Source: Streptomyces caelestis
GTDB lineage: Bacteria > Actinomycetota > Actinomycetes > Streptomycetales > Streptomycetaceae
Reading direction: 5' to 3'
Assembly (NCBI RefSeq): GCF_014205255.1
Contig: NZ_JACHNE010000001.1
Coordinates: 4,092,001 to 4,156,000, forward strand
Length of the DNA: 64,000 nucleotides
How positions within the stretch are numbered: position 1 is the stretch's first letter; each line of letters starts with the position of its first letter. The notes beneath the pieces were generated by a model. It searched no databases. It saw only the letters and a program-made list of their open reading frames with translations, and was not told the origin of the DNA. Made by a program: the position numbers and the translations under genes. This document shows, piece by piece, positions 52,886-64,000 of this stretch.

Positions 52886-53443
52886 GAAGGGCACCCCCAC
52901 AGAGCTCCGCTCCAGCACGAACTCCAACTCCCGCTCCGCGGAGTCCCCCAGCGGCACCATCAGCCCGCTCGGCACGAACCCGGCCCGGCGATAGAACCGC
53001 TGCGCCCGCCCGTTCTCCTCGTGCACGATGAGCCGCACCCGCTCCAGCCCCCGCCCCCACGCCCACTCCAGGGCCGCGTCGAACAGCACCTCGGTCAGCC
53101 CGCTCCCGCGCTCCTCCGGCCGTACGAACACGCCGACCAGATGCCCCTGCCTCCGCTCCACCGGCAACCCGGCCCAGTCGGTCGTCCCGGGCTCCTCCAC
53201 GAGCACGGTCAGCGTCCCCACCCACTGCCCGTCCGGCCCCTCGGCGATGATCTGCTGCCTCGCGTCCGCCCCTTCGGCGGCACCGGCCGTCCGCTCCTGC
53301 CAGAAGGAGTCCGGCCTGGCCGCGGCCTCCTCGTAGGTCTCCAGGAAGGCCAGGTGCGCCACCGGGTCCCGCAGCGCCGCGAGCCGCAGCTCCTTCGCCG
53401 CGGCCCACTCATCAGCACGGACGGACCGGATCACATAGCTCAT
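52874..53443 (-). CDS. GNAT-family N-acetyltransferase
   Basis: 189 residues. One GNAT domain with acetyl-CoA loop VRPEERGSGLTEVLF (about 107-121) and ENGRAQRFYRRAGF (about 143-156). Target unknown; amine or protein N-terminus acetylation are possible. It overlaps the VirD4-like gene by 12 bases tail to tail. Confidence 0.88.
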   Translation of the reverse strand: MSYVIRSVRADEWAAAKELRLAALRDPVAHLAFLETYEEAAARPDSFWQERTAGAAEGADARQQIIAEGPDGQWVGTLTVLVEEPGTTDWAGLPVERRQGHLVGVFVRPEERGSGLTEVLFDAALEWAWGRGLERVRLIVHEENGRAQRFYRRAGFVPSGLMVPLGDSAERELEFVLERSSVGVPFSDG

Positions 53444-53537
53444 GTCGGCAACGGTAGTACCCGGGTACGACAGCCCTCACCACGATTACCGCCGCCGGTC
53501 CGACGACCGCCGCCCCCGCACGGACGAGCATCGAAGC

Positions 53538-54458
53538 ATGCTGACCGCACAGGAACTCACCAAACGCTACGGCGCCCGGACGGTCGTCACCGACCTGTCC
53601 TTCACCGTCCGCCCCGGCACCGTCACCGGCTTCCTCGGCCCGAACGGCGCCGGCAAGTCCACGACCATGCGGATGATCCTCGGCCTCGACGCCCCCACCC
53701 GCGGCCACGCCACCGTGGGCGGACGCTCCTACGCCGCCCATCCCGCGCCCCTCACCGAGGTCGGCTCCCTCCTGGAGGCCCGCTCGGTCCACCCCGGCCG
53801 CACCGCCTACCACCACCTGCGCGCCCTCGCCCACACCCACGGCATCCCCCGGGCACGAGTCGAACAGGTCCTCGGCCTCACCGGCCTGACCGACGTCGCC
53901 CACCGCCGCGTCAAGGGCTTCTCCCTCGGCATGGGACAGCGCCTCGGCATCGCCGCCGCCCTCCTCGGCGACCCGGCCACGCTCATCCTCGACGAGCCGG
54001 TCAACGGCCTCGACCCCGAGGGCGTGCTGTGGATCCGCAATCTCCTCAAGTCCCTCGCCGCCGAGGGCCGCACGGTCTTCGTCTCCTCCCACCTGATGAG
54101 CGAGATGGCCCTCACCGCCGAGCACCTGGTCATCATCGGCCGCGGCCGCCTCCTCGCCGACACCACCGTCACCGACTTCGTACGCGACTCCGGCGCGGGC
54201 ACCGTCAAGGTCGTCACCCCGCAGGCCTCCGACCTCGTACCCCTCCTCACCGCACCCGGCGTCGACATCACCACCGACGCCCCCGGCACCCTCCAGATCC
54301 GCGGCACGGACGCCCAGCACATCGGCCGCACGGCAGCCGCCCACGGCATCCCCCTCTACGAACTGACCCCCAACGCCGCCTCCCTGGAGGAGGCCTTCAT
54401 GGACCTCACCCGCGACGCGGTGGAGTACCCGGCGACCCTCGAAGGAGCTCCAGCATGA
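53538..54458 (+). CDS. ABC exporter ATP-binding protein
   Basis: 306 residues from ATG 53538. Walker A GPNGAGKST (about 37-45), signature FSLGMGQR, Walker B LILDEPVNGLDP and switch His SSHLMSEM. The layout of the last 90 residues is typical of BcrA-type bacitracin or lantibiotic exporters. It is coupled to the permease by ATGA. Confidence 0.93.
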   Translation: MLTAQELTKRYGARTVVTDLSFTVRPGTVTGFLGPNGAGKSTTMRMILGLDAPTRGHATVGGRSYAAHPAPLTEVGSLLEARSVHPGRTAYHHLRALAHTHGIPRARVEQVLGLTGLTDVAHRRVKGFSLGMGQRLGIAAALLGDPATLILDEPVNGLDPEGVLWIRNLLKSLAAEGRTVFVSSHLMSEMALTAEHLVIIGRGRLLADTTVTDFVRDSGAGTVKVVTPQASDLVPLLTAPGVDITTDAPGTLQIRGTDAQHIGRTAAAHGIPLYELTPNAASLEEAFMDLTRDAVEYPATLEGAPA

Positions 54459-55234
54459 CCACGGCGACACTCCCCTTCCGCGTGACCCCGGCCCGCGTCC
54501 TGCGCTCCGAGTGGCACAAATTCCGGACCCTGCGCTCCACCTGGATCACCCTCATCGCCACCAGCGCCCTCACCGCCGCCATGGGCGCGGGCCTGGGAGC
54601 CGCCTACGACGGCACCGGCGAGGGCGGGATGGACACGGTCGTCTTCATCCTGCTCGGCACCCAGTTCGCCCAGATCAACCTCGGCGTACTGGGCATCCTC
54701 GCCACGGCTGGCGAGTACTCCACGGGCCAGATCCGCGCCACGATGACCGCCGTCCCACGCCGCCTGCCCGTCCTGTGGTCCAAGGCAGCCGTCCTGGCCG
54801 CGATCGCCTTCCCCCTCACCCTGCTGACGAACCTGGTCACCTTCCCCCTCGCCCAGTCCTTCCTCGCCGGCACCGACCAGTCCGCCGCCCTCGGCGACCC
54901 CGGCGTCCTGCGCGCCCTCGCCGGCAACGCGGCCGGCCTCACCCTGCTCGCCGTCCTCGCCCTCGGCATCGGCGCCCTGGTCCGCTCGGTCCCGATGGCC
55001 ATCGGCGCCTTCATCGGCCTCATCATGATCGTCCCGGAGGTCCTGGCCATGCTCCCGTACGACATCGTCGACAACGCCGTCCGCTACTTCCCCGGCAAGG
55101 CCCTGGAAACCCTCACCACCGCCCAGCCCCTGCCCGGCACGGCCTCCCCGGGAGCCGCCCTGCTCGCCATGATCCTGTGGACGACGGCGACCCTCACGCT
55201 GGCCGCGACGGTCCTACGCCGCCGAGACGTCTGA
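54455..55234 (+). CDS. ABC-2 type exporter permease
   Basis: 259 residues, about six helices. The SEWHKFRTLRSTW start is typical of ABC-2 permeases. It forms an exporter with the preceding ATPase. A NarL-type two-component system follows 24 bases later, the usual layout of drug-responsive efflux units. Confidence 0.92.
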   Translation: MTTATLPFRVTPARVLRSEWHKFRTLRSTWITLIATSALTAAMGAGLGAAYDGTGEGGMDTVVFILLGTQFAQINLGVLGILATAGEYSTGQIRATMTAVPRRLPVLWSKAAVLAAIAFPLTLLTNLVTFPLAQSFLAGTDQSAALGDPGVLRALAGNAAGLTLLAVLALGIGALVRSVPMAIGAFIGLIMIVPEVLAMLPYDIVDNAVRYFPGKALETLTTAQPLPGTASPGAALLAMILWTTATLTLAATVLRRRDV

Positions 55235-55258
55235 CAGGCGGTATCGGGAACCCTCACG

Positions 55259-56506
55259 ATGGACCCCGTGACGGAAGACCGGGCAGCGGAGCCCCTCACC
55301 GACTACGCCCACCGCCTCACCCGCAGGCTGCGCGCCTTCGACCGGCGCCATCCCCTGCTGTGGGACCTGCACATCACCGGTTTCTGGGTGACAGCGGCCC
55401 TGATCGACTGCCTCGGCGGCGGCTGGCGCCACAACGCCCACAACCTCGACCTCCCCGGCTGGCTCCTCATCACCCTGAGCCTCGGCCTCTCCATCCCCCT
55501 CCTCTGGCGCCGCACCCACCCCCGGGCCGTCCTCGCCGCCATGGCCCTCTTCGCCCTCGTCAACGCCTGGACCGGCGCGGCCCTCCAGGCAGCCCTGCTC
55601 CAGCTCGCCGTCGTCTACCACATCGCCCTGCACCGGCCTCTGCGCAACCTGTGGTGGGCCACGGCCCTGGTGATCGCCCCGGTCCTGGTGTCGGTCGCCC
55701 GCCACGGGGAGGGCACCTGGGACCAGCAGGTCGGCTCGCAGCTGATGTCCATCACCGTGGCCGCTCTCATCGGCGTCACGGTCCGCACCCGCCGCAACTA
55801 CACCGAGGCCCTGGAGGACCGCGCCCGCCGCCTGGAGACCGAACGCGACCAGCAGGCCCGACTCGCCACCGCCGCGGAACGCGCCCGCATCGCCCGCGAA
55901 ATGCACGACATCATCGGCCACAACCTCTCCGTCATCACCGGCCTCGCCGACGGCGGCCGATACGCGGCCGCCAAGTCCCCGGAACGCGCCGCCCAGGCCC
56001 TCGACGCCATCGCCACCACCAGCCGCCAGGCCCTCACCGAACTCCGCCGCCTCCTGGACGTCATGCGGGAGGAGGAACAGAACAACCAGGCCGACCTGAC
56101 CCCCCAACCCGGCCTCACCGACCTCGACCGGCTCCTCGACGGCGTCCGCTCCGCGGGCCTCCCCGTCCACACCACCACCCACGGCAGCCCCAGCATTCCC
56201 CCAGGCCGCCAGCTCACCGTCTACCGCGTCATCCAGGAAGCCCTCACCAACACCCTCAAACACGCCGGCCCGGGCGCCACGGCGGAGATAGAGCTGTCCT
56301 ACGAGGGCAAGGGAGCCGTGACAGTGACGATCACGGACACGGGCAACGGCAGCCGAACCGACGGCCCGGCCCGAGACGGTCGTGGACTTCCCGGAATGCG
56401 TGAGCGAACCGCCCTCTACGGCGGCACACTTGAGGCCGGCCCCCGCCCGCACCCCGAGCAGGGCTGGCGCGTCCGCCTGCACCTTCCGGAGGAAACCCCG
56501 CAGTGA
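55259..56506 (+). CDS. NarL-type sensor histidine kinase
   Basis: 415 residues. Five or so helices (about 40-175), then the HisKA_3 domain with phosphorylated His216 (EMHDIIGHNLSVI) and an ATPase domain with YRVIQEALTNTLKHA and GRGLPGMRER. The GTGA overlap couples it to the regulator. Confidence 0.92.
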   Translation: MDPVTEDRAAEPLTDYAHRLTRRLRAFDRRHPLLWDLHITGFWVTAALIDCLGGGWRHNAHNLDLPGWLLITLSLGLSIPLLWRRTHPRAVLAAMALFALVNAWTGAALQAALLQLAVVYHIALHRPLRNLWWATALVIAPVLVSVARHGEGTWDQQVGSQLMSITVAALIGVTVRTRRNYTEALEDRARRLETERDQQARLATAAERARIAREMHDIIGHNLSVITGLADGGRYAAAKSPERAAQALDAIATTSRQALTELRRLLDVMREEEQNNQADLTPQPGLTDLDRLLDGVRSAGLPVHTTTHGSPSIPPGRQLTVYRVIQEALTNTLKHAGPGATAEIELSYEGKGAVTVTITDTGNGSRTDGPARDGRGLPGMRERTALYGGTLEAGPRPHPEQGWRVRLHLPEETPQ

Positions 56507-57174
56507 CCACGGTCCTCATCGCCGACGACCAGCCCCTCCAGCGCTTCGGCTCCCGCATGCTCCTGGAGAGCCAGGACGACATGACGGTCGTCGGCGAGGC
56601 CGCGAACGGCAGTGAAGCGGTCCGCCTGGCAGCGGAACTGCACCCCGACGTCGTCCTCATGGACATCCGCATGCCCGGCCTGGACGGCATCGAGGCGACC
56701 CGCCGCATCACCGCCGCCGGCGACCGCACCCGCATCCTGATCGTCACGACCTTCGATCTGGACGAGTACGCCTACGCCGGCCTCCGCGCAGGCGCCTCCG
56801 GCTTCCTCGTGAAGGACGCCCAGCCCGAGGAACTCCTCTCCGGCATCCGTGCGGTGGCCACCGGCGACGCGGTCGTCGCCCCCAGCCTGACCCGCCGCCT
56901 CCTCGACGCCTACGTCCACCACCTGCCGACCGGCCCGGCTACGGACACCGCGCCCGAGGAGGACCCCCGCCTCGCTTCCCTCACCGACCGGGAGCGGGAA
57001 ATCCTCACGGTCATCGGGAAGGGCTGGACGAACACGGAGATAGCCACGCGCCTCCACCTGGCCGAGTCGACGGTGAAAACGCACGTGGGCCGCATCCTCG
57101 CGAAGACCGGTTCCCGCGACCGCATTCAGGCGGTGATCCTGGCGTACGACACGAAGCTGGTCCAGCCGTCGTGA
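56503..57174 (+). CDS. NarL/LuxR-family response regulator
   Basis: 223 residues from GTG 56503. Receiver with Asp54 (VVLMDIRMPG), Lys about 104 (FLVKDA) and LuxR-type helix-turn-helix (about 158-212, LTDREREILTVIGKG). It likely controls the neighbouring ABC exporter. The strong terminator at 57196-57227 ends the unit. Confidence 0.93.
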   Translation: MTTVLIADDQPLQRFGSRMLLESQDDMTVVGEAANGSEAVRLAAELHPDVVLMDIRMPGLDGIEATRRITAAGDRTRILIVTTFDLDEYAYAGLRAGASGFLVKDAQPEELLSGIRAVATGDAVVAPSLTRRLLDAYVHHLPTGPATDTAPEEDPRLASLTDREREILTVIGKGWTNTEIATRLHLAESTVKTHVGRILAKTGSRDRIQAVILAYDTKLVQPS

Positions 57175-57195
57175 AAGACCCTCGCGGAAACACAA

Positions 57196-57227
57196 AAAAG
57201 GCCCACACCGTAAGGTGTGGGCCTTTT
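57196..57227. terminator. bidirectional intrinsic terminator
   Basis: Perfect 14-bp arms AAAAGGCCCACACC and GGTGTGGGCCTTTT with loop GTAA, with A/T tracts on both sides. It ends both the response regulator transcript and the leftward rRNA operon. Confidence 0.93.
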
Positions 57228-57234
57228 CAATAAT

Positions 57235-57354
57235 TGTTCGGCGGCGTCCTACTCTCCCACAGGGTCCCCCCTGCAGTACCATCGGCGCTGTAAGGCTTAG
57301 CTTCCGGGTTCGGAATGTAACCGGGCGTTTCCCCTACGCTATAACCACCGAAAC
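57235..57354 (-). rRNA. rrf: 5S ribosomal RNA
   Basis: About 120 bases. Read on the minus strand it starts GTTTCGGTGGTTATAGC and ends with CGCCGCCGAAC, typical of Streptomyces 5S. Ends are approximate to a few bases. Confidence 0.93.
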
Positions 57355-57367
57355 ACTATGAAACTGT

Positions 57368-57397
57368 CAGCCGCACCACGTGTGGCACGTGGGGCTG
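57368..57397 (-). other. stem-loop in the 23S-5S spacer
   Basis: CCACGTG and CACGTGG arms with a 3-base loop and outer CAGCC/GGCTG pairs. Probably part of precursor RNA processing. Confidence 0.5.
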
Positions 57398-57416
57398 TTC
57401 GTGGTTTCAGAACCAA

Positions 57417-57433
57417 CACAGTGGACGCGAGCA
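57417..57433 (-). other. 3' arm of the 23S processing stem
   Basis: CACAGTGGACGCGAGCA is the exact reverse complement of 60564-60580 upstream of 23S. The two arms bracket the whole 23S gene and form the RNase III-type precursor stem. Confidence 0.85.
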
Positions 57434-57437
57434 ACTG

Positions 57438-62395
<4,958 letters not shown>

Positions 62396-62462
62396 ATGTG
62401 TACCGGTAATCCGGTGCAACACCACGAGAGCGGAACAGCCAGGCGGAATAAGCCCGGCCGTT

Positions 62463-62486
62463 CACAGCGTCCTCGCTGTGTTTTTT
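62463..62486 (+). terminator. terminator-like hairpin reading toward the rRNA promoters
   Basis: On the plus strand CACAGCG-TCCT-CGCTGTG is followed by TTTTTT. It lies in the rRNA leader and would stop antisense transcription, not the rRNA transcript. Confidence 0.5.
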
Positions 62487-62642
62487 CAAAGGAACCTCGC
62501 CCCAGCTGATGCTGGAGACGGGGTATCAACATATCTGGCGTTGACTTTTGGCACGCTGTTGAGTTCTCAAGGAACGGTCGCTTCCTTTGTACTCACCCTC
62601 TCGGGCTTTCCTCCGGGCGCTTCCCTTCGGTCTTGCGTTTCC

Positions 62643-62656
62643 GACTCTATCAGATC
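62643..62656 (-). promoter_or_regulatory. rRNA promoter -10 region, proximal copy
   Basis: Minus-strand GATCTGATAGAGTC with -10 TAGAGT. The flanking 38 bases repeat, with small changes, at 62725-62738. Confidence 0.6.
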
Positions 62657-62724
62657 TTTTCTCGACCCGATTTCCTCGGTGCTTTCCAGGTTCCCGCTTC
62701 CGCGTTTCCCTTTCCGGCGGTTCT

Positions 62725-62738
62725 GACTCTATCAGATC
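62725..62738 (-). promoter_or_regulatory. rRNA promoter -10 region, middle copy
   Basis: A second exact GATCTGATAGAGTC, 82 bases upstream of the first. Both copies share an upstream ATCGGG-like block, indicating promoter duplication. Confidence 0.6.
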
Positions 62739-62805
62739 CTTTCGGTCCCGATTCCCTGTCAGCAGGGTTTGCCTTCGCGGCTGTTGGGCCGTTCTGGCGT
62801 GTCCA

Positions 62806-62834
62806 ACCTTAGCGCGTTCTCTCGGCGTTTCCAA
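62806..62834 (-). promoter_or_regulatory. distal rRNA promoter candidate
   Basis: On the minus strand TTGGAA (62834-62829), a 17-base spacer and TAAGGT (62811-62806). A third candidate start for the operon. From here to 63059 no gene is visible. Confidence 0.45.
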
Positions 62835-63059
62835 AATCGAAGCCAGTTCGGAGTCGATCAGGTCGTCGAGCCCCAATTCGAATTGAATTCGGCATGCCGA
62901 AATCAACCCCGTTGGGAGCGATCTTGCTAGTGGTTGGGTGCCGCTCGTGCGGCGGAAGTGCTGTCGCAGAACCGTTACGGCCCCGCGGCAACCCGAAGAA
63001 CTTTACGGATCAGGGAGGGGGCTGTCAAGCGGCCCCTGTCAAGATCTTTTGTGCGGTCG

Positions 63060-63608
63060 TCAGTCCAGGTCGGAGAGGCGGCCGCCGGCGTCCGGCTGGG
63101 CGTCTTCGACTCGGCGCAGGAGGCGGGTGAGGACCTCGCCGAGCGCGGTGCGCTCCTCCGGCGACAGATCCTGGAGCAGGTCCTCCTCGAAGACCGACGC
63201 CAGCCGCATCGCCTCCAGCCACTTCTCACGACCTCCGTTGGTGAGCTCCACGATGACGCGGACCCTGTTGGACTCGTCCCGTTCCCGGGTGACCAGTCCT
63301 TCGCCGACCATGCGGTCGATGCGGTGGGTCATGGCGGCCGGGGTCAGGCCCAGGCGCTTCGCGAGGTCGCTGGGGCCCAGACGGTAGGGCGCGCCGGAGA
63401 GGACGAGGGCCTTGAGGACCTCCCACTCGGCGTTGCTGATGCCGAGGGCCGCGGTCTGACGGCCGTAGGCGACGTTCATACGGCGGTTCAGGCGGGACAG
63501 GGCCGAGACGATCTGCTCCACCTGGGGGTCGAGGTCCTGGAACTCGCGTTGGTACGCGGCGATCTGCTCTTCGAGGGTCGGCTCGCTGGGGCCGGGGGTG
63601 TCGCCCAT
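63060..63608 (-). CDS. MarR-family transcriptional regulator
   Basis: 182 residues. The winged helix (about 55-130) contains LGPSDLAKRLGLTPAAMTHRIDRM and VTRERDESNRVRVIVELT. Dimer helices flank it. It is divergent from an MFS exporter with a shared operator region, so it probably represses the exporter until a drug binds. Corresponds to SCO4122 as recalled. Confidence 0.92.
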   Translation of the reverse strand: MGDTPGPSEPTLEEQIAAYQREFQDLDPQVEQIVSALSRLNRRMNVAYGRQTAALGISNAEWEVLKALVLSGAPYRLGPSDLAKRLGLTPAAMTHRIDRMVGEGLVTRERDESNRVRVIVELTNGGREKWLEAMRLASVFEEDLLQDLSPEERTALGEVLTRLLRRVEDAQPDAGGRLSDLD

Positions 63609-63633
63609 GGGCGCAGTATGGCACGGCCGTTCT

Positions 63634-63662
63634 TTGCCTTGAAGTCCTTGAATCTGTACTCT
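63634..63662 (+). promoter_or_regulatory. promoter of the MFS exporter
   Basis: TTGCCT (63634-63639), 17-base spacer and TACTCT (63657-63662). The predicted start of transcription falls at the edge of the palindrome at 63667-63687. Confidence 0.55.
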
Positions 63663-63666
63663 TTAG

Positions 63667-63687
63667 CTTCGAACTTTAGTTTCGAAG
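63667..63687 (+). promoter_or_regulatory. probable MarR operator
   Basis: Arms CTTCGAA and TTCGAAG with a 7-base spacer, overlapping the predicted transcript start of the exporter. A TTTAG-pyrimidine-TTCGAA element also repeats directly every 13 bases. Binding here would block the exporter promoter. Confidence 0.65.
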
Positions 63688-63718
63688 TCTTCACTCCTAA
63701 CTAGTGAGAGAGGTGAAC

Positions 63719-64000
63719 GTGACCAGGGCGATGGGCGCAGCGATGCGCCGGATCCACGTGGGCAACGCACTCAGCGCGTTCGGGCTCGGCTTCACCGTCC
63801 CGTATCTGTACGTCTACGTGGCGCAGGTGCGGGGACTGGGAGCCATGACGGCGGGTCTCGTACTCGCCGTCTTCGCTGTGGCGGCGCTCGTGGTGCTGCC
63901 GTTCGCCGGGCGGGCCATCGTGCGGCGTGGACCGTTGCCGGTGTTGCTCACCGCCCTGGTCGCCGCCGCCGTCGGTGCGCTGGGTCTGGGGCTGGCGAGC
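63719..64000 (+). CDS. MFS multidrug transporter, N-terminal part
   Basis: 94 residues visible from GTG 63719 (GAGAGAGG site; an earlier GTG at 63713 is possible). About three helices with HVGNALSAFGLGFTVPYLYVYV and the motif-A-like loop GRAIVRRGPLPVL. It runs off the right edge. Probably a drug exporter controlled by the divergent MarR protein. Confidence 0.88.
   Translation, partial: MTRAMGAAMRRIHVGNALSAFGLGFTVPYLYVYVAQVRGLGAMTAGLVLAVFAVAALVVLPFAGRAIVRRGPLPVLLTALVAAAVGALGLGLAS

Overview
The window is high-GC actinobacterial chromosome, almost certainly Streptomyces. Third codon positions are strongly GC-biased, GTG and TTG starts are common, and many neighbouring genes overlap as ATGA or GTGA. 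Recognisable markers include GlnR, MshD, CsoR, the pst operon, two DUF397 genes and a conserved operon of type IV secretion-like membrane proteins. From memory, the gene order matches the S. coelicolor core region around SCO4165 to SCO4121, running in descending SCO order; that synteny was not checked here.

Layout. 1-6.7 kb: sulfur-linked genes (DsrE-like, DUF1416/SseC-like, a rhodanese-type sulfurtransferase behind a short cysteine-containing leader peptide, a MoaD/ThiS-like protein), small membrane proteins and a hydrolase. 6.9-13.6 kb: glnR, a LacI-type regulator, a membrane-anchored HtrA-like protease beside a two-component system (arrangement like MprAB-PepD), and mshD. 13.8-22.2 kb: a second DUF2993 protein, then an accessory stretch with a secreted GH5 cellulase, a pectate lyase-pectinesterase fusion, a secreted protein resembling aerolysin-type pore formers, and an Xre/DUF397 cluster with a tandem DUF397 duplication. 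22.3-26.7 kb: a five-gene overlapping operon (ECF sigma factor, zinc-finger membrane protein, ABC ATPase, ABC permease, membrane protein).

27-37.5 kb is a phosphate/polyphosphate island: ppk, a CHAD protein and a NUDIX hydrolase overlap; pstSCAB follows behind a clear PHO box; a Pit transporter with its DUF47 partner faces it. csoR lies next with a palindromic operator. 37.5-41.4 kb holds small proteins, a lipoprotein, a Tat-type FAD oxidase and a PAP2 phosphatase.

41.6-52.9 kb holds a lytic transglycosylase-NlpC/P60 protein, two secreted serine proteases, and a six- or seven-gene operon encoding VirB2-, VirB6-, VirB4- and VirD4-like proteins. It corresponds to the S. coelicolor cmd locus (SCO4126-4131, recalled) and is the most unusual system here: a chromosomal machine resembling a type IV secretion system, whose VirD4-like member has a degenerate Walker A motif. 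No relaxase is visible.

52.9-57.2 kb: a GNAT acetyltransferase and an ABC exporter with a NarL-type two-component system. 57.2-62.8 kb: a complete rRNA operon on the minus strand (16S-23S-5S, no spacer tRNA) with its leader and tandem promoters. The window ends with a MarR regulator and the start of a divergent MFS exporter sharing an operator region. No CRISPR, insertion sequence, integrase or tRNA was found.
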